Source: Pseudomonas fluorescens
GTDB taxonomy: Bacteria > Pseudomonadota > Gammaproteobacteria > Pseudomonadales > Pseudomonadaceae
Direction: 5' to 3'
NCBI RefSeq assembly: GCF_902497895.1
Contig: NZ_CABVHQ010000031.1
Location: 1-64,000, forward strand
DNA: 64,000 nucleotides
The stretch's first letter is position 1; every line of letters starts with the position of its first letter. This document shows positions 21,396-30,453 of this stretch, one piece after another. Below the pieces are notes generated by a model that saw nothing but the letters and a program-made list of their open reading frames with translations, was not told the origin of the DNA and searched no databases. The translations under genes and the position numbers were made by a program.

Positions 21396-22513
21396 TCCGC
21401 CGGAATCGGCAGGTCCTTGAGCGGTTCCGGACGCTTGCCCTTCCCCGCTCGATGCTGGCGGATCTGGTACACGTAGGCCAACACTTGCGCCACCGCCAGA
21501 TACAGCCCCGCCGGGATTTCCTGATCCAGCTCGGTGGAGTAGTAGATCGAACGCGCCAGGGCGGGTGATTCGAGTAGGAGGATGTCGTTGGCCACGGCGA
21601 TTTCGCGGATCTTCAGGGCGGTGAAGTCGCTGCCCTTGGCCAGCAGCACCGGGGCGCTGCCCTTCTCCGGGTCGTACTTGAGCGCCACTGCGTAGTGAGT
21701 CGGGTTGGTGATGATCACGTCGGCTTCGGGCACCGAAGCCATCATCCGCCGTTGGGACATATCGTGCCGCAGCTGGCGAATCCGTTGCTTGACCTCCGGC
21801 CGGCCTTCCGAATCCTTGTGTTCGTCGCGGATTTCCTGCTTGGTCATCAGCAGTTTTTTGTGACTCATGTAGAGCTGCACCGGCACATCCACCGCCGCGA
21901 TCAGCAGCAACCCGCAGGCGATCCACAAGGTGCTCCAACCGACCAATTGCACGCTGTGGATGATCGCCTGTTCCAGCGGTTCATGGGCGATTCGTAGCAA
22001 GTCGTCGATATCCGAGGACAACACCGACAGCGCCACACACAACACGATAAAGAACTTTGCGAAGGCCTTCAGCAGCTCGATCAGCGCCGTGCTGGAAAAC
22101 ATCCGCTTGAGCCCACTGGCCGGGTTCATCCGGCTGAATTTCGGCGCCAGGCTACTACCGGCGAACAACCACCCCCCCAGGGATATCGGTCCCACTATCG
22201 CCGCAATCAACAGGACCGTCAGGATCGGCTGGAGCCCGCCCAGCGCAATTTTCCCGGAGTGCAGCAAATACTGAATCATGGAACCGTTATTAAGCAGCAC
22301 CTCACGAGGCAGGGAGAAATTCAGGCGCATGATTTCCAGCAGGTCTATCGCCAATGTCCCGCCGAACACCAGCAACGCACCGATGCCCGCCAAGGTCACC
22401 ACCAGGGTGTTGAGCTCTTTGGATCGGGCAATCTCGCCCTTTTCCCGAGACTCCTGCTTGCGCTTCTCCGTGGGATCTTCTGTTTTGTCCTGACCGCTTT
22501 CACTCTCAGCCAT
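21377..22513 (-). CDS. flhB: Flagellar export switch protein FlhB
   Basis: FlhB switches the export apparatus from rod/hook to filament substrates after self-cleavage. The 378-residue protein has a charged N-terminus (MAESESGQDKTEDPTEKRKQ), four membrane helices (about 30-210) and a cytoplasmic domain with the autocleavage site NPTH in ADVIITNPTHYAVALKYDPE. The C-terminus (PIPADLRRDS) reaches into the tandem repeat. It is the last gene of the fliL-flhB operon; in this strain the accessory island separates it from flhA. Confidence 0.95.
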   Translation of the reverse strand: MAESESGQDKTEDPTEKRKQESREKGEIARSKELNTLVVTLAGIGALLVFGGTLAIDLLEIMRLNFSLPREVLLNNGSMIQYLLHSGKIALGGLQPILTVLLIAAIVGPISLGGWLFAGSSLAPKFSRMNPASGLKRMFSSTALIELLKAFAKFFIVLCVALSVLSSDIDDLLRIAHEPLEQAIIHSVQLVGWSTLWIACGLLLIAAVDVPVQLYMSHKKLLMTKQEIRDEHKDSEGRPEVKQRIRQLRHDMSQRRMMASVPEADVIITNPTHYAVALKYDPEKGSAPVLLAKGSDFTALKIREIAVANDILLLESPALARSIYYSTELDQEIPAGLYLAVAQVLAYVYQIRQHRAGKGKRPEPLKDLPIPADLRRDS

Positions 22514-22516
22514 GAC

Positions 22517-23299
22517 TCAGCGCGCCCGTGCCAGTTCGCGTAAAAACTGCAAGGCCTCGGTGGCCAGCGGCTGATACTGATTGAGAATGTCGGCCATGCC
22601 GATCCAGAAAATCACCATGCCCAGCACCAGGATCAGTGGAAAGCCGATGGAGAAAATGTTCAGCTGCGGCGCTGCCCGGGTCATGATGCCGAAGGCAATG
22701 TTGACCACCAGCAACGCAGTAATCGCCGGCAGCACCAGAATCATTGCCGCGCCGAGTACCCAACCGAGCTTGCTGGCCACTTCCCAGAAATGATTGACCA
22801 GCATCGCGTTGCCCACCGGCAAGGTGGTGAAGCTTTCAATCAAGACTTCAATCACCACCAGATGACCGTTCATGGCCAGGAACAGCAGCGTCACCAGCAT
22901 TGTCAGGAACTGCCCGATCACCGCAGCCGACACGCCGTTGGTGGGGTCGACCATGGAAGCGAAGCCCATGCCCATCTGGATCGAGATGATCTGACCGGCG
23001 ACGACAAAGGCCTGGAAAAACAACTGCAGGGAGAACCCTAACAGCGCTCCGATAATGATCTGCTCAGCGATCAGCAACAGCGCGCTGAGGTCCAGCGCAT
23101 GCACCTGCGGCATCGGCGGCAATCCGGGCACGACCACCACGGTGATCGCCAGGGCGAAATACAGCCGAACACGAGTAGGAACCAGTGTCGTGCCAAAGAT
23201 CGGCATGGTCATCAGCACCGCAGTGATGCGAAACATCGGCAACATGAAGCTCGCCACCCAAGTGCTGATCTGCGTATCCGTCAGCGCAAGCATCGACAT
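22517..23299 (-). CDS. fliR: Flagellar export gate protein FliR
   Basis: FliR forms the export gate core with FliP and FliQ. The 260-residue protein is almost entirely membrane helices (about six), with the conserved segments FRITAVLMTMPIFGTTLVPT, GMGFASMVDPTNGVSAAVIG and APQLNIFSIGFPL. The gap to flhB is 3 bases and to fliQ 3 bases, so the set is one operon. The ATG at 23299 (MSMLALTDTQ) or the one two codons on (MLALTDTQ) may be used. Confidence 0.94.
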   Translation of the reverse strand: MSMLALTDTQISTWVASFMLPMFRITAVLMTMPIFGTTLVPTRVRLYFALAITVVVVPGLPPMPQVHALDLSALLLIAEQIIIGALLGFSLQLFFQAFVVAGQIISIQMGMGFASMVDPTNGVSAAVIGQFLTMLVTLLFLAMNGHLVVIEVLIESFTTLPVGNAMLVNHFWEVASKLGWVLGAAMILVLPAITALLVVNIAFGIMTRAAPQLNIFSIGFPLILVLGMVIFWIGMADILNQYQPLATEALQFLRELARAR

Positions 23300-23302
23300 G
23301 GT

Positions 23303-23572
23303 TCAGCCGATCAACTGCGGAATATTGCCGTACAGCCGCAGGATGTATTCCATGAAGGTTTGCACCAGCCAGGGTCCGGCAACGATCAGCGTCACCAGCA
23401 TCACCAACAGCCGCGGCAGGAAGCTCAGGGTCTGTTCGTTGATTTGCGTGGCAGCCTGGAACATTGCTACCAGCAAACCGACCAACAGACTTGGAATCAC
23501 CAGCACGGCGACCATTATGGTGGTCAGCCACAGCGCGTCACGGAACAGGTCTACTGCGACTTCAGGAGTCAT
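23303..23572 (-). CDS. fliQ: Flagellar export gate protein FliQ
   Basis: FliQ is a small gate subunit packed around FliP and FliR. The 89-residue protein has two membrane helices: ALWLTTIMVAVLVIPSLLVG then LLVAMF, and LPRLLVMLVTLIVAGPWLV. The family motif AATQINEQTLSFLPR joins them. It starts MTPEVAVDLFRD and has normal length. It lies between fliP and fliR. Confidence 0.94.
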   Translation of the reverse strand: MTPEVAVDLFRDALWLTTIMVAVLVIPSLLVGLLVAMFQAATQINEQTLSFLPRLLVMLVTLIVAGPWLVQTFMEYILRLYGNIPQLIG

Positions 23573-23596
23573 AACGCACCACCCGCCAACAAGGTT

Positions 23597-24346
23597 TCAA
23601 ACGCCACCAAAACTGCTCGCCAAGGTGCCGACAATCAATGCCCAACCATCCACCAGCACAAACAACATGATCTTGAACGGCAGGGAAATGATCAGCGGCG
23701 AGAGCATCATCATGCCCATGGCCATCAGCACACTGGCCACGACCAGGTCGATGATCAGGAACGGAATGAAGATCATGAAACCTATCTGGAACGCAGTTTT
23801 CAGCTCGGATATGACAAAAGCAGGGACCAGAATGTTCAAGGGCGCCTGATCTGGGCTGGCGATATCCGTGCGCTTGGACAGGCGCACGAACAGCTCCAGG
23901 TCGCTGCTGCGAGTCTGTGCCAGCATGAAGTCCTTGAGCGGTACCTGGGCCTTGGCCACTGCGTCCTGAGCCGTGAGCTTTTCCGCCAGGTAAGGCTGCA
24001 ACGCATCCTGGTTTACCCGGTCGAAGACCGGCGCCATGATGAACATCGTCAGGAACAGCGCCATTCCGGTGAGGATCTGGTTCGATGGCGTCTGTTGCAG
24101 GCCCAGGGCCTGACGCAGGATCGAGAACACGATGATGATCCGGGTAAAACTGGTCATCAGCATGACGAACGCCGGAATGAAGCTCAGCGCGGTCATGATC
24201 AGCAGGATCTGCAGGCTGACCGAATATTCCTGAGCACCGTCGGCGTTGGTGCCCAGGGTGATGGCCGGAATCGACAGCGGCTCGGCAGCCAATGCCAATG
24301 GCGCGGCCAGCATCAGGACCAGCGTCAACAGGATGCGCAGCGGCAT
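23597..24346 (-). CDS. fliP: Flagellar export gate protein FliP
   Basis: FliP is the central pore-forming gate subunit. The 249-residue protein has a cleavable signal peptide (MPLRILLTLVLMLAAPLALA), then membrane helices around a periplasmic domain. It shows the conserved PAFVMLMTSFTRIIIVFSIL, LRQALGLQQTPSNQILTGMA and LNILVPAFVISELKTAFQIG. Its start overlaps the fliO stop by one base, so translation is coupled. Confidence 0.95.
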   Translation of the reverse strand: MPLRILLTLVLMLAAPLALAAEPLSIPAITLGTNADGAQEYSVSLQILLIMTALSFIPAFVMLMTSFTRIIIVFSILRQALGLQQTPSNQILTGMALFLTMFIMAPVFDRVNQDALQPYLAEKLTAQDAVAKAQVPLKDFMLAQTRSSDLELFVRLSKRTDIASPDQAPLNILVPAFVISELKTAFQIGFMIFIPFLIIDLVVASVLMAMGMMMLSPLIISLPFKIMLFVLVDGWALIVGTLASSFGGV

Positions 24347-24777
24347 TACTTCTTATCCTTGTCTTTACCCAACAGCTCCATCAGGCGCTGGGCAAACTCG
24401 GGAGTCGCCTGCTCGGTGCCCGGCACCTGCACCGGCTCCTTGAGCACATGCAACGCGGTGATAGTGCCCGGGGTCAAGCCGAGCAGAATCTGCTCGTTAC
24501 CGACCTGCACCAGCACCAGCCGATCCCGTGGCCCGAGCGCGCGCGCGCCGATCAGCTCGATCACTTGCCCCTTGCCGCCAGGTCCGGCCTGTTGCACCCG
24601 TCGCAACAGCCAGGCCAGGAAAAAGATCAGGCCCAGTACCAGCAGCAGCCCCAGCACCAACTGCGTCAGTTGCCCGCCCACACCGCTGCCGGCCACTGGC
24701 ACAGCAGCAGTCGCCAGCGGTTCGGCAGCCAATGCGCTGAACGGCAACGCCAGCACTATACCGAGTAGCTTTTTCAC
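24346..24777 (-). CDS. fliO: Flagellar assembly protein FliO
   Basis: FliO helps assemble and stabilise the FliP ring. The 143-residue protein has a signal-like N-terminus (MKKLLGIVLALPFSALAAEP), a membrane helix (LVLGLLLVLGLIFFLAWLLR) and a basic cytoplasmic tail with RALGPRDRLVLVQVGNEQIL then LGL, the FliO family core. It lies directly next to fliN (stop to start without gap) and overlaps fliP by one base. Confidence 0.92.
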   Translation of the reverse strand: MKKLLGIVLALPFSALAAEPLATAAVPVAGSGVGGQLTQLVLGLLLVLGLIFFLAWLLRRVQQAGPGGKGQVIELIGARALGPRDRLVLVQVGNEQILLGLTPGTITALHVLKEPVQVPGTEQATPEFAQRLMELLGKDKDKK

Positions 24778-25236
24778 TCAGCGCAACTTCTTGATGCGTT
24801 CGCTGGGGCTGATCACGTCCGTCAGGCGAATGCCGAACTTCTCGTTGACCACCACTACTTCGCCATGGGCGATCAGCGTGCCGTTGACCAGAACGTCCAA
24901 CGGTTCGCCGGCCAGACGATCGAGTTCGATCACCGAGCCCTGGTTCAACTGCAACAGGTTACGGATGTTGATTTCGGTACTGCCGACTTCCATGGAAATC
25001 GACACCGGGATATCCAGAATCACATCCAGGTTCGGACCGTCGAGGGTCACCTGTTCGCTATTCTTCGGCACGCTGCCGAATTCTTCCATCGGGAAGCGGT
25101 TGGAAGTCGGACGGGCATCGGCCGCCAGCAAGGCATCGATATCGTCCTGGCTGGCATCACCGGACTCTCCCAGCGCAGCAGCCCATTCATCAGCCAAGGC
25201 CTGATCTTCCGCGGAAATTACATCGTCATTAGCCAT
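24778..25236 (-). CDS. fliN: Flagellar C-ring protein FliN
   Basis: FliN forms the lower part of the switch C-ring with FliM and binds export components. The 152-residue protein has an acidic N-terminal extension (about 1-65) and the C-terminal SpoA domain (about 75-150) with LDVILDIPVSISMEVGSTEI, LLQLNQGSVIELDRLAGEPL and VVVVNEKFGIRLTDVISP. This length fits the Pseudomonas form. It follows fliM after 57 bases. Confidence 0.95.
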   Translation of the reverse strand: MANDDVISAEDQALADEWAAALGESGDASQDDIDALLAADARPTSNRFPMEEFGSVPKNSEQVTLDGPNLDVILDIPVSISMEVGSTEINIRNLLQLNQGSVIELDRLAGEPLDVLVNGTLIAHGEVVVVNEKFGIRLTDVISPSERIKKLR

Positions 25237-25293
25237 CAGTGGTCCTCGGCGGGCAAAAATTCATTAACAAAAGCGAAGGGGTATACGCGCCGC

Positions 25294-26262
25294 TCAACGG
25301 CGCACGATCGGCCCAACCACTTGCAGCGCCAGATTGCCCTTGTGGGAACCCAGCTTGACCTTGAAGGCCGGAACGCCATTGGCGCGCATGATCAATTCAT
25401 CCGGCAGTTCCACCGGGATCACATCACCGGGTTGCATGTGCAGGATGTCCCGCAGCTTCAACTGACGACGGGCGACCGTCGCACTGAGCGGCACATCGAC
25501 GTCCAGCACATCCTGGCGCAAGGCGTTGACCCAACGCTCGTCCTGGTCATCGAGATCCGACTGGAACCCGGCATCGAGCATTTCCCGGACCGGCTCGATC
25601 ATCGAGTACGGCATGGTGATATGCAGATCGCCGCCACCGCCATCGAGTTCGATGTGGAAGGTCGAGACGACGACGGCTTCGCTCGGCCCGACGATGTTGG
25701 CCATGGCCGGGTTGACCTCCGAGTTGATGTATTCGAAGTTCACTTCCATGATCGCCTGCCAGGCCTCCTTCAAATCGGTGAAGGCCTGTTCCAGGACCAT
25801 GCGCACCACGCGCAATTCGGTCGGGGTGAATTCACGACCTTCGATCTTCGCGTGACGACCGTCGCCGCCAAAGAAGTTGTCCACCAGCTTGAACACCAGC
25901 TTGGCGTCGAGGATGAACAGTGCGGTGCCGCGCAATGGCTTGATCTTGACCAGGTTGAGGCTGGTCGGCACATACAGCGAGTGCACGTATTCGCCGAACT
26001 TCATCACTTGCACGCCACCGACGGCAACGTCCGCGGAACGGCGCAGCATGTTGAACATGCTGATGCGGGTATAGCGGGCAAAACGTTCGTTGATCATTTC
26101 CAGGGTCGGCATGCGTCCGCGGACGATGCGATCCTGGCTGGTCAGGTCATAACTTTTGACACTGCCAGGCTCGCAAGTGTTGTCGGTCTGTACCAGACCG
26201 TCGTCGACACCATGCAACAGCGCATCGATCTCGTCCTGGGACAGCAGGTCCTGCACGGCCAT
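25294..26262 (-). CDS. fliM: Flagellar motor switch protein FliM
   Basis: FliM binds CheY-P and sets rotation direction. The 322-residue protein begins with the CheY-binding motif, seen here as LLSQDEIDALLHGVDDG. It has a middle domain including the GGxG motif (KLVDNFFGGDGRHAKIEGRE, VGPSEAVVVSTFHIELDGGG) and a C-terminal SpoA domain (DVLDVDVPLSATVARRQLKL). It lies 9 bases after fliL, so both share the sigma-54 promoter upstream of fliL. Confidence 0.95.
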   Translation of the reverse strand: MAVQDLLSQDEIDALLHGVDDGLVQTDNTCEPGSVKSYDLTSQDRIVRGRMPTLEMINERFARYTRISMFNMLRRSADVAVGGVQVMKFGEYVHSLYVPTSLNLVKIKPLRGTALFILDAKLVFKLVDNFFGGDGRHAKIEGREFTPTELRVVRMVLEQAFTDLKEAWQAIMEVNFEYINSEVNPAMANIVGPSEAVVVSTFHIELDGGGGDLHITMPYSMIEPVREMLDAGFQSDLDDQDERWVNALRQDVLDVDVPLSATVARRQLKLRDILHMQPGDVIPVELPDELIMRANGVPAFKVKLGSHKGNLALQVVGPIVRR

Positions 26263-26271
26263 GTCGTGTTC

Positions 26272-26769
26272 CTACTGCAATACGAAGTTAGTAAAGAGCA
26301 ACTGCTCGACCACCACTTTGCCCACTTCTTTCTGCGCCACTTCCTGCACACTGGCAGTCGCCTTCTGGCGCAGCAACTCCTGGCCGACCGGGGTCGCCAG
26401 AGCCTCGAAGCTTTGCCCGGAGAAGAGCATGACCAGGTTGTTGCGAATCACCGGCATGTGGATTTTCAGCGCATCCAGATCGGCCTGATTACGCGCCAGC
26501 AGGGTAATGCTCACCTGCATATAGCGCTGACGACCGTTGTGGTTGTAGTTGGCGACGAAGGCCGGGGCCATCGACTCATAGATCGCCGCGGGCTTGATGA
26601 GGCTGACGACATCCGCAGGGGCATCGGGCTTGCTCTTGGCGCTGTGCATGACGTACCAGGTCGCGCCGATGGACACCCCGATAACCAGCAGCAGAGCCAG
26701 AACAATCAGCAGGACAAGCTTGAGTTTGCCTTTCACTGCGGGGTCTTTTACTGCTTCGCTCTTCGCCAT
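26272..26769 (-). CDS. fliL: Flagellar basal-body protein FliL
   Basis: FliL surrounds stators and supports torque or stator stability. The 165-residue protein has a short cytoplasmic N-terminus, one membrane helix (KLVLLIVLALLLVIGVSIGA) and a periplasmic stomatin-like domain ending VVVEQLLFTNFVLQ, the FliL family end. It is the first gene of the fliLMNOPQR-flhB operon, and a sigma-54 promoter lies about 51 bases upstream. Confidence 0.93.
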   Translation of the reverse strand: MAKSEAVKDPAVKGKLKLVLLIVLALLLVIGVSIGATWYVMHSAKSKPDAPADVVSLIKPAAIYESMAPAFVANYNHNGRQRYMQVSITLLARNQADLDALKIHMPVIRNNLVMLFSGQSFEALATPVGQELLRQKATASVQEVAQKEVGKVVVEQLLFTNFVLQ

Positions 26770-26819
26770 GCCAATAATCCGTCACTATTCGGGGTTTCAC
26801 AGTCGCACGGCAAGGCAAG

Positions 26820-26835
26820 AGCAAGTGTTATGCCA
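26820..26835 (-). promoter_or_regulatory. Sigma-54 promoter of the fliL operon
   Basis: On the minus strand TGGCATAACACTTGCT matches the -24/-12 consensus TGGCAC-N5-TTGCW, with GG-N10-GC spacing and a single mismatch. It is placed 51 bases before the fliL ATG. Dependence on RpoN with FleQ or FleR fits known Pseudomonas flagellar regulation. Confidence 0.75.
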
Positions 26836-26881
26836 GAGTTGTCTGTAGGGAAAAAGGATCGGGTGGGTAGGTGGATATATA

Positions 26882-26990
26882 AAAGATCGCAGCCTCGCTG
26901 CGCTCGACAGCTCCTACGGGGGGACCGCGTACACCCTGGATATCCAGGCGTGCGCTAATCCGTAGGAGCTGCCGCAGGCTGCGATCTTTT
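26882..26990. repeat. REPIN between fliK and fliL
   Basis: The arm AAAAGATCGCAGCCTCGCTG at 26881 is mirrored by GGAGCTGCCGCAGGCTGCGA running to 26990. It lies 20 bases downstream of the fliK start and upstream of the fliL promoter, filling most of the 241-base gap. Confidence 0.8.
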
Positions 26991-27010
26991 CACAAGCGCC
27001 GCCGATTCAA

Positions 27011-28261
27011 TCAGGCGTAATAATCCACCGCACTGGACCCCAACACCGTGGTGCTGGTGGCAGCCACTTCAGTCACGCTCATCGGCAATTCGTCGTCCCC
27101 AGAATCCAGGTGACCACCGCTGGCACTGGTTCGCCCGCCTTGGCCCTGTTGAGCCTGCTCCTGCCCCTGCCAGCCCCGGGATTGATCGGACACGTTGACG
27201 TCGACCTGGCCCATTCCCTGCTGGCTGAACATGTCGCGCAAGCGGTGCAGCTGCCCTTCCAGCGCTTCACGGACTACCGCATGGCCACTCATGAAGGTCA
27301 CCTGGGTCTGCTGATCGGCGGCCATGTTCACCCGAATATCCAGCCGGCCAAGCTCGGCCGGCTGTAGCTGAATATCGGCTGACTTGAGGTTGGCACTCGA
27401 CAGGTACATGACCCGGTTGACCACCTCTTCGGTCCAGCCACTTTGATGCATGGCCAACGGTTGATTCACTGGCAGCGCATTGGCGGTCTTTGGCGTGGCG
27501 GCTTGGGTCAATGCCGCCAGACGGTTGGCGAAGTCATCGACCCGGGTATCGCTGGAGGCCGTGTTCAGGTCTTTGAGACCCTCATCGATCAAGCCACTGA
27601 AGGCCTTGTCCGTCCCCTGTTCGGTACTGCCGCTGTCCGCCTGCTCCAGCATGCCCGCCATCGCATTGGCGAAGTTCTGCGCCGGGGTCAGTTCCCCCGC
27701 AGGCGCTGGCGCCTTGCCTTGAGCCTGACTGGAAGCCGAGACATGCCCGCCCTGCTCCAGGGCCAGACGCAATGCCGGTAACGCATCGAGGGGATCGGCT
27801 TCAGGGTCGAAATCGGCATCGGCCTGCACCGCCAAGGCAGCTGCAGCCGCTGCGGCAGCCAGCGACGCGTCAACCGCAGCATCGGCTGCCGGAGCGGGGA
27901 CGGCCGCCTGCATCGATGCCGGGGCCGGATTGACGGCCACACTGTCCGCCGGTGCGGCATCGCTGGCAACCTTATCCTGCGCCTCGACAGCCTGATCGTC
28001 TGGCAAGGATTTGCCGCTATCGGCAACGGCTGGCTGCGGGGCGGCAGCGTTGTCGGTGACCGCATCCTGCTTGTCGCGCGCCAGCCGTGCTTTTCCCTCC
28101 CCGGTGGGGGCAGGCTGGTTCTGCGCCTCTTTGGCAAAGACCCGGGAAAAATCTGCAGACTTATCCCCAGGCCTGGCAACGGTTGCCTGGTTATTGGCGG
28201 TCGCAGCCTGGGGCTTGGCCGTCGGCGCGGCCTGAAGAAGCGTGTTGGGGGAAAGAGGCAT
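27011..28261 (-). CDS. fliK: Flagellar hook-length control protein FliK
   Basis: FliK is exported as a molecular ruler and triggers the FlhB specificity switch. The 416-residue protein has a long low-complexity N-terminal part rich in Ala, Pro and Gln (1-230) and a conserved C-terminal domain: WTEEVVNRVMYLSSANLKSA then DIQLQPAELGRLDIRVNM, and TFMSGHAVVREALEGQLHRL. A glutamine/glycine-rich tail follows. The order and the LxPxxLGxxxV signature (seen as LQPAELGRLDI) are diagnostic. It is not adjacent to fliJ here because the hptB-hsbR-hsbA genes intervene. Confidence 0.93.
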   Translation of the reverse strand: MPLSPNTLLQAAPTAKPQAATANNQATVARPGDKSADFSRVFAKEAQNQPAPTGEGKARLARDKQDAVTDNAAAPQPAVADSGKSLPDDQAVEAQDKVASDAAPADSVAVNPAPASMQAAVPAPAADAAVDASLAAAAAAAALAVQADADFDPEADPLDALPALRLALEQGGHVSASSQAQGKAPAPAGELTPAQNFANAMAGMLEQADSGSTEQGTDKAFSGLIDEGLKDLNTASSDTRVDDFANRLAALTQAATPKTANALPVNQPLAMHQSGWTEEVVNRVMYLSSANLKSADIQLQPAELGRLDIRVNMAADQQTQVTFMSGHAVVREALEGQLHRLRDMFSQQGMGQVDVNVSDQSRGWQGQEQAQQGQGGRTSASGGHLDSGDDELPMSVTEVAATSTTVLGSSAVDYYA

Positions 28262-28366
28262 AAAACGGTCTCCGCTGCACTGGGATCGTTGGCGCAGTTA
28301 CAGTGGCTATAGCAAAGGTCGAGCCAGGTTCTCTCAGCGGAGTCGAAAACCGCCAACTGGCAGTTT

Positions 28367-28711
28367 TCAACAATGAAAGCGCTGACGCTCCTCCTTGAAC
28401 AGAGGCCGGACGATAGCGAACTCTCCATCAATCTCTGCCACCAGCTTTTTGATACCACCCAGCGACGGCTGTTTGGCTCGCTGCTCGAGTTGATGGCACA
28501 ACTCGGCGAGACGGACAGCCCCCATATTGCTGCTACTGCCTTTAAAGCTATGGGCGGTGATGATCAGTTGGTCCGCATCAGCGGCCTTATGCAGCAGCCG
28601 CAAACGCTCTTCGGAATCCGCAAGAAAGGTATCCAGCAGCAGCGGATATTCGTCCTCCATGACTTCTCGCAACGCACTCAGCACTTCGTGGTCCAGATGA
28701 ATCTCAGGCAC
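28367..28711 (-). CDS. hptB: HptB: histidine phosphotransfer protein
   Basis: HptB relays phosphate from hybrid kinases to the response regulator HsbR in the switch between swimming and biofilm. The 114-residue protein is one Hpt domain with phospho-His54 in LIITAHSFKGSSSNMGAVRL, flanked by the helices of the four-helix bundle. It ends 31 bases before the hsbR stop-side neighbour and lies on the same strand, so it is the third gene of hsbA-hsbR-hptB as transcribed. Assignment rests on the domain and on the conserved neighbours. Confidence 0.88.
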   Translation of the reverse strand: MPEIHLDHEVLSALREVMEDEYPLLLDTFLADSEERLRLLHKAADADQLIITAHSFKGSSSNMGAVRLAELCHQLEQRAKQPSLGGIKKLVAEIDGEFAIVRPLFKEERQRFHC

Positions 28712-28741
28712 TTGTTCACTCCCTGATCAAGAATTCGCGGA

Positions 28742-30448
28742 TTATGCCAGAGCCTCCCAGGAAAACTCCACGCGGGCACTGCGACCATCGTCGGACCAGC
28801 TCGCGTTATGGCTCAACTGCCGAACCAGGTTCAGGCCACGCCCCGACAAGCGCTCGACATCGACGGGGCCGGCCATGACTCGCTGCACATCAAAACCTTC
28901 GCCACTGTCCTCGACCCGAACCACCAGAGATCCACCCTCGCCCCTCGGCGCGACCTGCAAATGCACGCGCACATATCCCTCCTGCAGTTTTTCCAGACGC
29001 GCATTGCGCTGCTGGTAGTAGTGTGCAAAACCTCGGACATCGCTTTTGATGTTGGAGTCCAACCCCAGCACCCCATGCTCCAGGGCATTGGAATAGAGCT
29101 CGGCCATCACACTGTAGAGCGCTCCGCTTTGCGCCCGCAGGCCATGCACTTCAAGCAACAACTGCAACAAATAAGGCAACGGATTGAAACGCTTGAGGGT
29201 GGCCGCGCGAAATTCGAAACTCACCGACCAATCCAGCGGGCAGGACTGACCACTGTCGGAATAGACCATCACCGGCGGGGTCAGCTGTGCGGCCTCCATC
29301 TGGCTCACCTCGACCATGCTCACGTCGTCGTGCGCCTCCCCGCGAAAATCCCTCAGCGCCTGCTCGATTTCCTCGAACAGTCGATCCGGCTGTCGATTGG
29401 CGACAAACACCTGCTCCAGGCGCTCGACGCCAAACAACTGTTCGTTGGCGTCACAGGTCTCGATCACTCCGTCCGACAGCAGGAAGACCCGGTCTCCGAG
29501 CGCCATGGGGAAGACTTCGGTGCGATCATCGAAGGCCTGCGCGCCCAGGATACCCAGGGGTAAATGCCGCGACAGCAGCGGCGTGCGTGCACCCGTCGCG
29601 AAGCAATGCAGGTAGCCATCCGGCATCCCGCCATTCCAGACCTCCACTGCGCGGCGCTGAAAACTCAGGCACAACAGGGTCGCGCAGCAAAACATATCCA
29701 CCGGCAGGATGCGCTTGAGCTTGGCATTCATCTCACGCAGGATTTCCGCCAGGCCATAGCCCTTGGCAGTCATGCTATAGAAGACCTCCGCCAACGGCAT
29801 GGCACCGACCGCGGCCGGCAAGCCATGGCCGGTGAAATCGCCCAGCAGCACGTGCATATCGCCTGCCGGGGTAAACGCTGCGAGCAGCAAGTCGCCGTTG
29901 AACAGGGCATAAGGCGATTGCAGGTAGCGGATGTTCGGCGCCTTCAGGCAACCGGAATGCGCCACCTTGTCGAATACCGCCTTGGCTACCCGCTGTTCGT
30001 TGAGCAAGTAATCATGGTGCCGGGCAATCAGGTCGCGCTGTTCGAGCACCGTAGCCTGCAACCGGCGCAAACGGTCCATGGCCTTGATCTTGGCCGCCAG
30101 AATCACCTGGTTATAGGGCTTTGCCAAAAAGTCGTCGCCGCCGGCTTCCAGGCAGCGCACCAGGGCTTCGCTTTCGGTCAGGGAGGTCAGGAAGATGATC
30201 GGCACCAGGGTTTCGCCCGCCAATTGCTTGATCTGGCGCGCCGCCTCGAAACCGTCCATCACCGGCATCATGGCGTCCATCAACACCAGTTGCGGGCGCT
30301 GTTGCTCGAACAGCGCCAGCGCTTCGGCACCGTTGCTGGCGGTCAGCACGGCATGGCCCTGGCGCCGGACGATAGTCGACAGCAGCATACGATCGGCCGC
30401 ACTGTCTTCGGCGATCAACACCGTCAGCGGTTCGAAGCCCGATTGCAT
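28742..30448 (-). CDS. hsbR: HsbR: response regulator with PP2C phosphatase and kinase-like domain
   Basis: HsbR acts on the anti-anti-sigma factor HsbA as phosphatase or kinase depending on its receiver state, and thereby controls FlgM and biofilm switching. The 568-residue protein has a receiver domain (1-130, phospho-Asp58 in QLVLMDAMMPVMDG), a linker helix, a PP2C/SpoIIE phosphatase domain (about 175-390; GDLLLAAFTPAGDMHVLLGD then FTGHGLPAAVGAMP, and FLLSDGVIETCDANEQLFG) and a C-terminal HATPase anti-sigma-like domain (about 420-565; VMAELYSNALEHGVLGL, VEDSGEGFDV, SGRGLNLVRQL). The ATG at 30448 is preferred over a TTG three codons earlier. Confidence 0.92.
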   Translation of the reverse strand: MQSGFEPLTVLIAEDSAADRMLLSTIVRRQGHAVLTASNGAEALALFEQQRPQLVLMDAMMPVMDGFEAARQIKQLAGETLVPIIFLTSLTESEALVRCLEAGGDDFLAKPYNQVILAAKIKAMDRLRRLQATVLEQRDLIARHHDYLLNEQRVAKAVFDKVAHSGCLKAPNIRYLQSPYALFNGDLLLAAFTPAGDMHVLLGDFTGHGLPAAVGAMPLAEVFYSMTAKGYGLAEILREMNAKLKRILPVDMFCCATLLCLSFQRRAVEVWNGGMPDGYLHCFATGARTPLLSRHLPLGILGAQAFDDRTEVFPMALGDRVFLLSDGVIETCDANEQLFGVERLEQVFVANRQPDRLFEEIEQALRDFRGEAHDDVSMVEVSQMEAAQLTPPVMVYSDSGQSCPLDWSVSFEFRAATLKRFNPLPYLLQLLLEVHGLRAQSGALYSVMAELYSNALEHGVLGLDSNIKSDVRGFAHYYQQRNARLEKLQEGYVRVHLQVAPRGEGGSLVVRVEDSGEGFDVQRVMAGPVDVERLSGRGLNLVRQLSHNASWSDDGRSARVEFSWEALA

Positions 30449-30453
30449 GCTGA

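Noticed and set aside
23099..26958. Two long plus-strand open frames (about 700 codons each) opposite fliR to fliL
   Set aside because: They cover eight known genes in antisense and show only His/Gln/Arg/Asp-rich sequence.
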